Below, in pieces: positions 25,416 to 40,219 of a stretch of DNA of 64,000 bases (position 1 is the stretch's first letter; the number at the start of each line of letters is the position of its first letter). The position numbers were made by a program, and so were the translations under genes. The notes beneath the pieces were generated by a model. The model had not been told where the DNA came from, did not search any database, and worked only from the letters and a program-made list of their open reading frames with translations. This stretch comes from Lanius collurio. Lineage: Eukaryota; Chordata; Aves; Passeriformes; Laniidae. The DNA lies in NCBI GenBank assembly GCA_020086605.1, contig JACBWW010000021.1, positions 4,742,940 to 4,806,939 on the forward strand, given 5' to 3'.

Positions 25416-28400
25416 GCATTGTTTAAAGATCCGGTTATCCTTATAAATCTTCAGAAAAAATACTTTTTATAACTTTAAGCACCATATCTTGTTTGTTTTG
25501 AAAACTTGATGCTTCAGTCTGGCTTTAAACAGTCTTCCTTTTTATTGTCTTATTCCAAATGTTTTCTCTTTAATCAAGGGGAATTGCAACTTCACAGTCT
25601 GCAGCTTGTGGTTTTAGATGAAGGAGAAGAAATTGAACTTCAAGAAAAAATAACTTTGCTGTCATCCAAACCTCCTTAATAAATGAAGAACAGAGAAGAA
25701 GGGAAAAATACAGGCTCTCAGCAGACTCAGTGAGAGTGTTTTCCATGAGAAGTTACTGGTTCTTAGTGAATTAAATGACTCTGTTAAAATATACTCTCCC
25801 CTTCTCAGTGTAAATACTCTGGCTTGCATGCAAAGTACCTGACTAGTCTGATTTAGGAGGGTGCCAGAGGAGTAGTCATGTATAGATACATGTGAAGGGG
25901 AAGATGAATCTCCAAAGCAGTGCCTGCCAAGACCTGAATATTTGTATCTGTTTCCATGAAAGTTCATGCCAACCTTTGCTCTCCAAACTCCCATTGAATT
26001 AAATGTTTTTCCCTTTGCTCCTGGGGAATTGCATGACCCAGCAGATTGGGCTCCCTGCACTATCTCTGCCAGGCCCTGCTCTTGCTTGTGCTCTTCCAAG
26101 TGTGAGTTTCACTGGCTCAGTTTCCCCCTGTGTCTGCTTTCCCTTTGTACCCAGAGCTCCCCAACCACTGTGGAGCACTGGGGGATTTGGGAGCAAGAGG
26201 CACTGAGTCTCTTGGTGGTAGCTAAAGAGAAGGATACCTCCTTCAGGGAGAAATCCATTTCAATAGATTTTGTACCTGAGCAGGCCCAGCAAGTTTCGCT
26301 AATATGAACATTTCATAAATACATATTTATTGGGGAACCTGATGACCATGTTTTCATACCAGTGATGGATAAATGCACTATAGGGCTTGACCTGGCTATA
26401 AGCTATTAAAATATTGGCCATATTGAATAGTTACAAGCAGGCATATGAATCTCTTGGGGCATACTCCTTCTAGATAGGAAGTTCTCTGTTGTAAATGGTT
26501 TAAATGCTTTAAGACACCAGACTTTGAATTCAGCCTTTATTGCTAATGCATCTGGTTAATGTTAAATTAAAACACTTCAGGAAGTCTGTACTTTTCACTA
26601 TATTTGTTATTTATGTAAATTTTTGGACAACATCCATTGCTCCAAAATCAAGATAATTAGAAACAGAGTAACAGGCATGAGCATAGTCCCAGCAGAACAT
26701 TCTTTGTCTGATGCTGAACTGGCAGTTTTTATTATTTTTCTAAGACATTGTCCAGATTTCCATCCTGTGACATTTTCAGATGCCAGATGAAGGCACAATC
26801 TTTTATACTGAATCTCATCTTTTTCTGAAGACTATTCCTATTCAGCAAATACTATGTAAACACTCTAAGTCAGGTTGACATAAAGCTAAATCTGTGCTCT
26901 GGTGACTTGGGGCTTTGGCCTGCATTTGCAAACTTTTGGGGAGATTCTTAGTTCATCTAAGGCCACAGGTCTATGTTGATTCACTCATCTATGGCCCATG
27001 GAATGTGTTTCTCTATAAGAATGACAACTCACCATGCAGGTCTGTGGCCTCCCTGTGATGTTTCTGTGATGCTGAATTCTGACAGAAGGCTTTGTAGACT
27101 GCTCCCAAGTTTAATAATAGGACTTACATGCTGTTACATGACACCATTTCCCCCACTGCAGATTTGTGTAGCTATGACAAAACATTTTTCTGCTTGGCTG
27201 AAATTTGGCTGATCTTCTTTCAGCAGAATGCAGCCCAACATGTTTGCCCAGAAAACAGCACAGCAGCACCAACAGCAAGCAGCCATGGCTAAGGATACAG
27301 AGAATTTAGGAACTATCTCTTGGCTTTTTTTTACCTCCTTTGGGTGAAATGGCTTTTTCTACACTGAAATTTGCCAGCCTAGTTATATTGGTTTTAAGTA
27401 ACAAATACAGGTTACCTGCCAGCACAGTGAGGCCAGCTAAGGCTCTAATGTGTGCACACCATAAGCACAAAGGCAGCCAGCTCTGTGCTCTCTGACAAGT
27501 GCTGTGATACTTTTTCTCAAGGCAAATTCAGGCAGAACAGACCACTGCCAGGAGCTTTTGGGGACTAAGCTCCCCTATGTGTAACATGCCTCTCAACTAG
27601 CAGAATTGCTTAAGAATCTCAAGATTCACTGAGACAACCAAAAATGAGATCTGAAGTTGGTATTTGCATCATGAAGTTTCCCTTTATTAGGCCATGGTGA
27701 TGATAGCAAGGGAGGAAGTTTATTCTTTGGTTACAGGTCTCCTGTGGCAGTTTGCAGATGTTACTCTGCAGGAAAAGCAGATTTCAGGGCAATGAGATGT
27801 ATTTCCAGAGAAGGGCTTTTAGTATGTGATACTGGTTTTGAAATCTTTGCGGGCCTGAGACCTCCCACATGCTGCAGTCAGGTAATTATTCAGCCCTCAG
27901 CTGCTTAATCGAGAATTATAAAGAGTAGCAAACAGTAACAGGATTTGTCCTTTGTGGTGGGAAGGGAAAAGTTACCTCAGAACAGCCCAGCCCCCTAGCT
28001 GGGGCAAAAAGCTTGCTGGGGGCAGGGTGCCAGCAGGTGTTTCTTGGCCAAATAACTGCAGGAACAGGTGAGGCTCATTAGCCTCAGATGAAGCCGTGTT
28101 GATAAGTCTGGGTAACGCCTGAGACCCCAGTGAGTATCTTCAGCCAGGCATGAAAGAAGGGTGGTGCTGGCTCTGGTGAGCTGCAGGTTTTTCAGACTGC
28201 AAATCCTGCTCAGCTGCCTGAGGACACAGGTATGTGCATTCAGCCAAAGGCTTTGGCACTGCTAATTTTAAGAAATGTTGCTCCAAGTTTTCTTCCTTCT
28301 CTTTAGGTCACAGCTGCATCTTGTTTCCTTTGCCTTTTGGCAAGTATGGCTTGTCGGGCTAAAAAAGCAGAAAAGGTCTCCTGATTTCACAAAAAACCTG

Positions 28401-31400
28401 CCATGTCTGATGGGGGTATCTGCCTTGTGTGTCCCTGGGTTTGTATGGTCTCACAGCTCTTCCAAAATATGTGATGGCTTTTGAACTTTTCTTCAGAAGT
28501 GATGGTAGTTTTAGGGATCCCTCACTTTCCCTCTAGCTCCTATGGGCTTTACCAGGCACCTGACTCCTTTTTGTGACTTGCCTTCTGCAATAGGGGTAAT
28601 CAAACACTGAAGACACATCTTCATTTTCTTCTTGGCCTTGCCCTTCGATAACGGGTAGGCCTTTAAAAAGTACCTGGTGTCCACATTACTTCGTTTTTAG
28701 TCACAGCTTGTGATAAAACTCTTCATTTCATGTAGAACAAACAGTACCTAATCTCTGGCCTCTACTTTGGAAGAATTCAAGAGTAAGCTATCTGCTACTC
28801 TTCAGAAATCAAATTTAAACTAGGAAATGAGATATAAATTTATATCACTTATATTTCAAAACTGAATTGATTAGGTCTTTTGGGTTTGAACTCAAAAAAG
28901 ATCTGAAAATTACAATCAGTTTATAATCCTGAAAGTACTGGTTGGGTGGGTATTTTCCCCAATGAGAAAGCAAATGTGGTATTTGAAAGTGTCTTGGATG
29001 AGGTCAAAGATGGTTTACATATATAAGAGGGGTTAAGTAAACTGTGTCAAGATTTGCTGCAATGTGTTTTACTGAGACTAAAACATGTTATCATGTCTTT
29101 CTGGGCTAATGTTTATAAAAGGTACAAATTACTTTCAAGTGAGGGCTGTCCGCTGAAGGTTAACTGTTCAAAACATTTCCCTCTCTGTTTATAGTTTTCT
29201 GCATCTGAGTCATCAATGCTGGCAACTCCTTTAAGTATTGCATATTTCCAAAGCGTTTGACGGAAGCACACTCTTCTAATGGATTCTTTGCTGCTGACAG
29301 TGTTGGCTATTACCTGAGATAAAAAGATTAAATATTGACTCCATAATTTTAGTTGCCATGGTTATAAGTGGGCAACTACTGAAGTATGCAAGTAATTCAT
29401 GTAGGTCTAGATCAAAACAATCTAGTATGAAAGAAATGATCAATTATTCTTGAAATGTGTAAATCCCAGAGAAAATGCAGTTATATCCTAGGAAGTATGG
29501 AGATAGAGAAGGTTCTTATGGAAAACCTGATTCAAATGTTGCTAAAATTAGTGGGGTTGCTTTCAGTGGTAATAAAGCCCTAGGTTATTGCGCTGCATCA
29601 ATTCCTATAGGAAACGTGGGCCTAGTCAATGAATTGTGACTGCGGGTCAAAATCATGACCCTACAGTCAGCCCCAAATGGTTGGGCAGATTTTAGGGAAC
29701 CTAAATATTCTAATGCGTGCCTTGAATTTGGGGATATACTCAGTCAACTTGATATGACTCAAGTTCAACAGTTCTGTTTTTATTTTCTTATGTGAACTTC
29801 AAACCATGGATGAGTGTATTTTTGATAATTTGCAGGATTTAGAGAAATTTGGAGTATGTTTTCATACTCTTATATGTATTTCAAACCATGAATGTTTGCT
29901 TTTAATCACTGTTATTAAAGCTAAGGCAAATTTGTGAGAACAAATGTGATTTGATTTGAGTTTTAAACTTTTCTCTGAACAGAAGGCAAACCAAAACAAG
30001 CTTTTGGATCACGAATATGCAGGTTGTATTGCACCATTATTTTCAGCTATCCTGGGAGCTCATTAGGTTCTCATTACATCTTTTGTCGATTTTCTATCAA
30101 GTAATTAAGAGATGAGCTTGCTATCCTGTTTCTCATAAGCATATTCTTAAGTGCATAAATAATTCTCTATTGGTAAAGGGGGCTATGGAAACATTGTTCT
30201 GATTAAAAATCATGAGCTGATAAAAAGGGAATTAGAGTGACGAGAAACTTGTGGTCCCACAGATCAAATACCACTTTGTAGCAACATTGGGCAATGTGCT
30301 ACAGCTATACATTTATATACAACATTTGGTATTAGTCTACACAATTAGGCTGTCTTTTCTCATAGTATAATCAAGCCTTTTGATAATATTTCATTTTCAT
30401 AGTGCTCCTAAGATGACAAGGATATACAACACATGTCTCAAGTGATCTCTTTTTATTGCCTGGTTTACATATTTTTGCTTCTATTTGGTCTCTGGAAGAT
30501 ATTTTCTGGCCATGTGTTATTGTTTAATTCAGTGACTTTTGTTTGGACTAACTTTGCAATTCCTGGGCTCCTAAATTTGCTTATTGTAACACCTATATAT
30601 AAACTGCCTAGAAACCAGGAAATATCAATACATTGACATATTTTAAACACTTTGTCCTCCATAATGTAGTGTTCATGTTTCCTCTACTGTTTTAAAGCAA
30701 ATTCTCTGATACTGAGAAGATACAGAGTTTGCAAGGCTGGTGGTGAGTACATTAATAGGGGAAAAGTATAAAATATCACATGGTGTTCTTTAAGTCTATT
30801 ATCAGAGGCTCAAAAGAGGAAAATTTGACCTCATTACAGTTACAGTAGTCTCTTTTTGAAGAATTGAACAGGGAGGTGTCTTGGTTTATTGTGGAGCTTT
30901 CTAGTGAACAAAAGAAATATAATTCTGGAAGAAGATGCAGTTTTAAGTCATGCTTAGTAGATCCCATAATTCTGGCCTAGCTGTCATTTAAACAGTCATG
31001 CTTCCATGTACTTCACTCATGCCAGCAGCCCGCTTTATACATGCTGCTTTTTATTTAGTCTATTCTGAATGCAGGTATACAGAAAAACAGCACTCAGGGT
31101 TCATAGGAAAGTGCTTTTTTTCCAGAACAAATCTGGAGGAAAACAGTAGTGTGTCGGTTTCTATAACTTGGCTACCAAATTCAAAATGTCATTGCAATTT
31201 GTCTGTGCCCATTAGAAATCTTTGTCACAGCTCTGCTGTCTCCACCATTTTGTAGAGTACTTTTGCAGTATTCTGGATATGTAAATAATTTTAAGGGGCT
31301 GCTCAGTTTTTCATGGGCAAATCTGTCTCTCTAACTTTTGGCTCATCAACACTGCACTAGGAAAATGTAGTTGTCCCTTAGGAAAGTCTCAGATATTGAC

Positions 31401-34400
31401 TAAGGGGTAAACCATTAGATGAGGTCCTTGCTGACATGAGATATTCTGATACGCTCTTTCAATAATGAGCATTTGCTTTGCTGTTAAGATTTTATTATAG
31501 TTCCCAGGAGGACAAAACAGTGAATCAGTTTAACACTGAGCTTTCCAGTTCACTCTGGAGCATTTATCTCACGTTCCAGTATGGGTCACTTTGCTATGTT
31601 CTGGCTCCTTCCTTGCAGCTCCACGAGCTGGCAGCTGGCAGTGTAGTGGAAGCAGCCTCTTGCATTGAAAAGAGCAGCTACCTTTATATCTTTAAAAATA
31701 CTTTAAAACTGGTGGCACTTCTTTATATAAGTACAGCAAATAACCTAAAAATAGAACTATAGCTGGAATGTGAGCTATTCAACATGAATTAATGTGTTTG
31801 TTAAAAGTCTAGGGATTTTTGTTGGTCTTGTGAGATACACATGACCTTTTCATGATGCTCCCTAGAGATACTAGTCATACTGTCCAAAAGCAGCATAAAG
31901 TTTTTCAGTCTTACACAAACAATGTAATTAAGGCACTTTGAGCCTGGTAATGGGGTATGAACACTGTAATCCTGATCAAATGGTCTTTCCATGCATACTG
32001 CAATTTTCAAATATTGTGATTATTGGTGAAATTAGTGCAAGGGTCTTATCTCTGGATATACCTAAGTTTTGTGCTTTCATTGTAAAATATAAAGAATAAT
32101 TTTCTTCTTTTAGTAAGCTTATGCTACATGCTTCTCCAGGTAACAAGGAACAGAAACTGTGTGCCTGGAGTATGGTGACCTCAGTTTACTGGAAATCCAT
32201 CCAGTCACCAAAACCAGCCTTCATTCTCAGCATTAGTTATAATGTTTCTCTAGCATTTGTAGCACTGTGTCACAGTCTTGGAAAAAATAACACCTTAAGT
32301 AATGGTGATTAAACAACATCCTACCCAAATGCAACTTAAAATTGGGCTTTGTTTAGAAAAAAGAAATCTACTAGTGAGTATGGGGCTATTATCAATACTT
32401 ACAAGTGCTGTGGCTTTTGATGCATAACTGCAGAGTGATCTAGATGGTGATGCAGTGTTGATGGTCTGAAAAAAAAGTACTCTTTAAAGTGTTGCCTTCC
32501 ACCAGGAATGTGTCTTTGTCAGGTAAATGCGTATGGCAACAGCCTCAACAGCGTATGTTTACCTCTTCCTTTTGTGTCTAATAGCTATTGCCAGAGATGC
32601 CCAGCAGGCAAGTTATGTGCCTGAGGTATCTCCTTATGCTTAAATGCTAGGATAGATTTCTCTTTTTTTCTGTCCAAGCTTTTATCTGGCTCTCAGAACA
32701 GCTGGACACATTTAGCCAGCACTGAACCCTTCCAAGGTAGGCCGGTGGTCCTCTTCCTTCATACCAGGGAAGCTGAGGTAGCACAAGAACCTTTGTGCTA
32801 GCCACTGCTTTTGATAAAGCTGCCTACAGAATAAAGGATTGTACTGACAGTGGAAAAACTTCCCAAAGTCACTGTAGGAGGAAGATTTGTGGGATGAGGC
32901 CCTCCAGAGCTTACTCAGCTGCAATTTTTTTTAGAAGCCTGGTGTGTAACACTTTGCTCTCCCACAGCCCCACACACCACATGCCTGTGGGGAGTATCAC
33001 TGTGTATATGAGGGCAGAGGCGGGAGATGATCGTGAAGGAGGATGTGTTTATTGTCAGACCAAATAAAATCAGACAGAAAAGGGCCTCCTTTTGTTTATT
33101 TAAAAATAAATCTTGAAGAGTTGGAACAGAGGAGAACACCTTCAGGAGCATCAGTGAAAATAACAAAGTTCATGGCCAGAGACTGTGATGTTACAAATCT
33201 ATAAAGGAAAAATAAGTTTGAAAGTAAAATGAGCTAGTTACTTTTGAGTATGATTATCTCAGTCATGGTAACATGAAAACACCATCAGAGAGACTCAGAT
33301 CATAGTTCTTTTACAACTGTTCATTTTTCTAAGCTGTACACATTTGCTATTTGGGCGTGAAGTTAAGTTTCTACTTGTGAAGAGAGCTTCTGACATTCCT
33401 TGTCCTCCCTGGATAGCTGTAGTCTCAAGTTTATATAATATCTTTTAGGAATTTGCTTCTGGCTTTTCTAATTGCTAATGAAATTATCTGAAGCCAGATG
33501 TATGAAGAAGAATGTTGGTAGGCCTAAACACTTTCTGTCCTGAATCTTTAAGGCAAGCTGCTGGTTACTGCTTTATGCATCATATCCTGTAATACAGTGT
33601 TTCTCAGGGTCAATCTTGTACAACAAATAAAACCCACCAATACCTGAGCTGTGTCTCTTGTTCTAGGATTTCCCTAGGAGGAAATCCAACTCCAGTGTAC
33701 TGCAGATCTGTAGAAAGATAATTATTGTTCTGCCAGGTTGCTGTAAGCAACACATCTGATCAAAGGCAAGGGAAAAGATTATAATTGCCACATGAATTTT
33801 TGGAAGTCCAGTTTACTAGCAGTATATGTTTTTAAATTCCATGTAACCATGGGCATTTTGAAATCTGCCTCAAAATGGATTTTGTCTTCATGTAAATGGA
33901 ATATTTTGTGTGGGGTCTGATGCTCAGTGGATGTGAAAGACGTGTGCAAGACAGGAGAGAAGCCAAGCCACAAGGAGAGAACAAGAGGCTGGCTGCCAGT
34001 TGTATCAGAAAGGCAGGTAAAAAACCTGAAAGAAGACAAGATTATAGGTCCACTTTCAGGCAGGGTAAATATTTTAGGTAAATCTTATTTGTTTTAAAGC
34101 TGTATGGTTTGACTTCCTGTGTTGAATTTCAAAGAACCACCTGTGATAGCAAATGGGGCTTAAAATGGCTTCCCCTTCAAAGAAGGATTTTGTCTTTTGT
34201 GTCAGAACAGACTGAAATGTGTGTGTATTTGTATCCATATTTTGTTAAGCCATCATATTTTCTTGGGTTAGAAGCCTCTGAGGCGCTAATGGTATTTGCA
34301 TATGTTACATTTGCAAATGGCCTGTGACTTTGAAGCATTCATAGCCGTGAAGACAATGTGGTTCTGAATCAAAGTTTTGCTGTTTTGCTTTCCTTCTCCA

Positions 34401-34499
34401 AGACTTGCTGGAGTAGCCTTTGCACTTGCTTTATCCCCTGAGATTTGGTGGAAATCTGGCAGCTGGATTCAAGTCTCTTTTTATTTGTGTTTCTGATAG

Positions 34500-34730
34500 C
34501 TGTTCTACAGTGCAAGCATCTTCAGAAAACATGTTGCTTCTATACCCTGAAAAGCATGAACCCCAGGGGGGTACACGTGTATGAGATGAAATTCTCTGCA
34601 CTGAAGCTGAACAGGCTTCCTGACTTGGGTGGCAGAATGGTTGTGTAGCAGAAGTCTTCTGCAGTGTGTAGCCATCGGTTGCTACTGTCTTGAACATCTG
34701 AGATGGAAATAAAGATGAAACAGTTCTTGT
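34500..34730 (+). other. Possible 3' terminal exon of an unknown transcript
   Basis: A pyrimidine-rich acceptor (TTTTTATTTGTGTTTCTGATAG, with a second AG at 34509-34510) is followed by about 200 bp and then AATAAA at 34708-34713 with a GT/T-rich stretch (GTTCTTGTCTTTATATTGTG) downstream. These are the parts of a terminal exon. No protein similarity is recognised, so if real it would be a non-coding RNA. Confidence 0.2.
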
Positions 34731-34860
34731 CTTTATATTGTGCAGTTTTAATGGAGAGGCCCATACTGCCTCTTTTGAGCAGTTGCAGCAAGGACTGCAC
34801 AGGACTGGAAACTGAGCAAGTTACTACTGTGCTTTCCCTTACCCTCACTGCAATTTCCAT

Positions 34861-34906
34861 TCTTCCTCCCCTGCCACCCCCTCCCTTCACTCCCCCCACC
34901 TTATTT
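34861..34906. repeat. Pyrimidine-rich tract
   Basis: About 45 bp of mostly C and T (TCCCCTGCCACCCCCTCCCT and similar). No gene context. Confidence 0.7.
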
Positions 34907-37900
34907 CAATAATTTGAAGCTGTGTTCAAATAATCAGATTTTTTTCTTTTGCTATGGAAAACACCATCACCACAATTTAGTCATTTTATTCTAAAATATA
35001 ATTAATTTTGTAAGTCTTTTTAAAAGGCATTAACAAAACACCTGAGTCTTTAACTTAGCAGTGCTTGTTGCCAAGCATGTGCTGCTGCTTGGGCTTCGTG
35101 TTTGTTATCTGGTGCCTCGGTCATGCTACAGAAAGTGTTACATCTGTTCAGTTCTGGCTGAGATTATTCATTTCCTTCTATTCAGATGCTCACTTTTCAA
35201 GTCTGAATGTATTGTTTACTTTGCTGCTTTTTCATTCACAGTCATGTTTATAATGGGAAGGCAGGCAGATTTCCTGAGAAGAGTTGTGCAGTGAAACAAA
35301 GTACTGTTATTTCTGAGGGTATGGAAAGTATTCTTCACCTATTAGACTATTATGTGCCTAATGCTGAGGAAATAATAGTATTAATGTGCCCAAAATGGTC
35401 CTCATAATGGTACTGAAAATGTCAGAATTTGCATCCAAGATTTTATTTGTTTTTTGTTTTATTATTGTTTTATGATAGGTGATCAGAAGTTATTGCTGAT
35501 TTAAGCTGCTGATTATTTATATTCCCTGTCTTAGAGATACATTTTAAAGGAAGTTGTGGTCAGCAAGGAGAGAAAAACTATATAAATGTTTTGTGTCCAG
35601 CTTAGTACTGTATGGATTTCTGTAACAGTTGATTCAAATATACAAAGAAACACCATATTTAAAATATTTACCTACTACTTCCTTCTCTGAGACTATGCTA
35701 TTCAACTGTGCAAACAAGCAGAGGCACTAACACTCACAGAACAATAATTAAAAATATTTAACAAGTTGTAAGTACAAAATAGAAGACAAGAATCTAAAAT
35801 AATGATGGGCAAATGCATTTTTTCCTGGATAGTCTTGTGCTATTTTTAATAGTGCTTTGAAAAAGAAGACTTTTAAAATTGTTCATGTTTTAAAGCACTC
35901 TCTTACGCAATAACAATTGTACTAAGCAGAAAAAGCAGCTGTTACTGGAAGTTACAGTTAATTGTTGTATTTTCCAGCACAAGGTTGTTTGGTGGGAACA
36001 GTGGGGAAAAAATGCAAGCAACTGCCAAAAACAAGCATGTGAGGTGAAACTTGAATGTGCTCTCATGAGAACTTTCTAAGATTCATAAGTAACTGCGAAA
36101 AGCATGCTGTATTTAAATCTCTGGAGAGGTATTGTGCTGTATAGAGACAGAGCACAGCATACAGTGTTGGCAGAAGGAAAGGAGAGCAGAAAGTCACAAA
36201 GACTGATAGGAGGGTAAGGCTCGTCAGGCTGGATAGAGGATGAAGTGCCGGCTGCCATTTCATGTAGTTTTTTGGGGATGTTTGTTTTGGAGGTTTTGGT
36301 TTTTCTTTTGTGGTTTTCAGAGTAAATTTGAAGCACCCATTCTTTCCCTTGTTCCCACAGAACAGGTTTTCACATGTTTTATAAATGAAAGAAGCAAAGC
36401 ATGTCCCTGTTACAAATCTGTAGGTGAGAAGATGGATAAATTAGCTAGGGGCATTTTGTGATCCCTGCAGGCCAGACCTGATGTGATATATGTATGCCTA
36501 AAAGCAATCTCTGAAGAGGCCAAATATCCCACCTGGGTGCTGGCTATTGTTGGAGCAGTGGGAAAGCTGTGGCAGAAAGGGTCCCTGGGCAGGCTGCAGG
36601 CAGGAAGGGCCAGGGCTGGAGACCTGACCCTCTGGTTGTGTGGGTGCCTCCTGGCCTGGCACTGCCCATTGCTCTGCTCTGGCACTGCTGCTGAGCCATG
36701 GAATCTGCCACAGGGGCTGTGCTCTGGGAATCCAGCTTGTTAGTCCATCTGTTCTTCCAGCACAAGGCTATAAAACATTGTAGGTCATAACAGGCAGCTA
36801 TTTATTTCTTAAGTCCTTAGGTGCCAGAGGGGAGATTTCTTTTATATATATAAAAATAGCACTGGAATGCATTTATTAGGAATTGACTGTTTTTATTTTG
36901 AACCAAAATATCTGAACATCCAGATCCACAGACAAAACTCCAAGAAAGTACAATTTCCACCATTCTCTGATCATTTATTCTTGCCTGTATTGCCACCCAT
37001 TGTGAATAATTTCACTGACTTCAATGAACCAACATGCAGTAGCCAGCTTTTAACTCGGTGCTATTTGCAGCTTTCCAAATTACTCCAGTACTAAATTTAG
37101 CTCTAAAGAACAAACACATTGCTCCCAAAAAGAACAAACCCAAAATGAAAGTTGAGCAATGCCCTGAAATTAATGTCTTTCAGGATTAAAATCATCACTG
37201 ATTATTAACTCATTAACCAAAACATCTTTCAGCTAGAAAAACTTGTTGCCAGCTCTATTATATTAGTTTAACACAAGTGTGACCACTGAATATCAGTTGA
37301 TATTAGAAAATTGCATAGTTCATGCAAAGTCAAAATACTTTTTTGTTTTCTATAAAACAGATAATATCTGTATAAGTTTATGGAATGAGGTGATTGTTAT
37401 AGTTCCCATTACATTGTGGAGATACTGGTCATGGTTTTGTAGTAAAGATTCAGCTGAGATTTGTCCCCAAAGCAGGAATTCATGCCTTGAAATTTAAATT
37501 GTCAGATCTAAGAGAGATCCATAAAACCTTGTTACTGAATGAAATTCTGTCTTTTTTGACTCCAGGAGGAGTTGTGGTATTAATACCATGTATCTCCAAA
37601 GAATTTACAAAAACATTGAATGATTAATTAAAGTTTAAAAATAAATTCTTAAGGCAAGCACAGAATTGACAACAACTTGAGAGCATATTTAAGATACTGT
37701 TATGTTATCACATTAGTGTGTCACCGCTTAAGATTTGCATGTTAATAACTTCAGACAAGTAAATGTCACTCATACAGGAATTCTGTGCATAGGAATGGCA
37801 TAAGTAGGAGAAACAAGATTTCATGTTGATGTACAGGCAAATGAACAACTTTGTGCCTTGGCCAGTGCACAGGCACAGAGCGAGTGGGGACTAGTCCCAA

Positions 37901-39167
37901 GTAGGCTGTAAAAATAAACTGTCCCTTTTTCACTCCTGACCTGTATTCTTCTTTCCCTGTGTTTCCCATGGTGGATTAAAGGAAGCAATATTGTGATGCA
38001 TATGGAGCCTGACTATGCAAAATTCTAACACAAGTGGTAACTTGCCCCTACCATTTTGGATAAAATTGGTAACTTCTGGTTAATTAGCTGTCTATTTTTG
38101 CACAAATATTTCATATTAGACATTGGAATCAGTGGAAGAGTAAGTGGCTTTCAGACCTGAGGGCAGCCCTCAGACTGTTTCTACCTCTGTAATTGCTCTC
38201 CAGACACAGAAAGTTGGCAGCCACCTGGGAGTGCTTCTGCCCCAGGAAAAGGCAAGGGGTGAGAGCACTCCCTGAAAGGGGTGGGGGCAAATGAAGTGTC
38301 AGTCTGCAATAGCATTTGCACCTCATCTTGATTTATGTAGTGCAGCTTATCAATATGCAGGACAGATGATCTAGCTTATCTCTACTGCCAGCAAAAGATC
38401 TAAAATTAGGACTAATATTCACATTTTGCTCTTGATTCTTCTTTGCTCAGATTGAGAACTGTTTCTATAAGCTCTCCCTTCTTGTTCCTGAGACTCTCTA
38501 GCCAGTGATAAAAGGACGTAGTGAAATGTGCATGAATATAGCAGAATTTACCCCACAGCAGAGACACAGTGAATCAAATGTGCATTTTGCACAGGGCTGA
38601 TATGTCTCTGGATAGCCTGAGTTCATTACAGTTATGTAAGTTTTCTTAAAAACTTAATTAAAATTGGAATTATATTCCCTCAAGTATGCTGCAATATCTG
38701 ACTTTGAGCTGCAGCAAGCAAAGCTTTGCTTGACCTGCTATTTCTGTCCCATTGCTGCCATGAATTTGGCACGGCATCCCAGGGAGTGTGAGCAAAACAA
38801 GCAGTGACAAAGGCCTGATCCGCCCAAATGCTGAGGCAGGTTCTGACCATGGTATTTTGTAAACCTCTTTTTTAGATACCTCATGGAAGTACACAGGCTA
38901 TTAGTGGCAACACAAAGGGTTTCTCACTTCAGAAGTTAAATCAGGAATGTAGTGTGGAATTTGAGATAGCAGAGGTATTGGAATCCAAAGGGAAGAACTG
39001 GTACTCTGAAGTTTAGCCATCCATAAAAGTAGCTCAGGAGTATTGCTGAATTGGATGTCTGTTTATTCATGATCACCACCACCAACCATGGATAGATGTA
39101 TACATAATAGAAATAAACTTTGATTTAACTGAATAGCTTCAATTCAGAGTGATTAAGCAGAAATAAT

Positions 39168-40219
39168 TTTATTTTCAAGGCTGGATGTTTAGGAAGTGGT
39201 ATATATCCAACCATTTCTCTTTAGTGAGAGAGAACACACACATAACTCTGATGTGTATCTGGCCTTCCTTGGGGAATTCAGATCTAGGACTAAGTCTGAG
39301 ACCAGTTTCTAATTTTAATTACTGCTACCAAACTAAAAATTGCTCCCACAATGCAGATGAAATCCACCTATGTAAATCAGAAGCAGCAGGATGCCTTAAA
39401 GCTTACACAGACATAGGCTTTGTGCTGACCTCTGCACAGCATAAGCCTCTTGCTGGGCCATCTCCACAGGAATGAATTGTATACCGAAAGCACAGCGGAA
39501 GAGATTCAGATTAGTATTCTACATAAGGCTTTTAATATTGGGTAGCATAAAGGTCAAGTAAATAGTCTAAAAATAACTAAACATTAATGCTATGAAGACC
39601 CTGTGCAGAAGTTGTCTCTTTGGTGCTGATCTTCCAACACACAGTTTTTACCTTTTGTGATCACATTCTGAGTTACTAAACCTAATCACTGAGGAGTTGA
39701 TTTCTTGCTGTTCAATAGTGGCTCCATAAAATTTAGTAAAGGATGTTAAACTATTTTGGCATTTAGCCAATTTGGATATTGTTTTAAATGTTTAGACAAG
39801 ACATTCTTAACAAGGGAGTGATGCTCTTGCATATTAATTTAGCACTGAACCCATTAACTAGCTATACATGCACTTTTGTATCAATATCTCAACTGTTTTC
39901 AGTTAATTAGGCAACAGGATTAGGATCATATGACTTGAATTAACAGGTTAGTGCATCATCTCATTACAATTGCATCTGGGAGATGACTTGATCCAAAAGC
40001 TATCGGAAAATAACAATTTAGCCTTCCCATACTCAAGATAGCAATTTTGAACATGATCAGCCCAATGTTTCATGGAAAGACTTCAATTTTGAACTTGTAT
40101 ACAAAATTTCTGCTTTGAAAGGTGAATTTCTAATTGAGGCGTATGGGTTTCATACAGTGGTCCAAACAACCATTTGCATAAAAACTGCACAAAAAAATGA
40201 AGAGAAAGTTCTTCACTTC
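39168..40219 (-). other. AQP9: Probable AQP9 3' UTR with candidate poly(A) signals
   Basis: Non-coding AT-rich sequence after the AQP9 stop. Candidate polyadenylation hexamers on the minus strand are ATTAAA at 39536-39531 (about 0.7 kb after the stop), AATAAA at 39173-39168 (about 1.05 kb) and AATAAA at 39067-39062. I took the first full AATAAA as the tentative end; sequence alone does not decide which is used. Confidence 0.4.

Larger units (their letters stand above)
19418..39167. other. Intergenic, downstream of AQP9, no gene recognised
   Basis: Apart from the CR1 tail, the 35-bp duplication, the minisatellite, the pyrimidine tract and the terminal-exon-like signal listed separately, I see only unique AT-rich sequence. 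No lipase (LIPC) exon was recognised, although LIPC follows AQP9 in human. Confidence 0.5.

Noticed and set aside
25662..26099. 145-codon frame on minus
   Set aside because: It starts at TTG rather than ATG and shows no recognisable protein; a chance open stretch.
28075..28135. Possible C/D snoRNA (AGATGAA and CTGAGA motifs)
   Set aside because: The C box does not match RTGATGA and there is no terminal stem; not supported.
1..39000. LIPC (hepatic lipase) exons expected from human synteny
   Set aside because: I found no lipase motif or exon-like block that I could translate into lipase sequence; LIPC is probably further left, outside the window.
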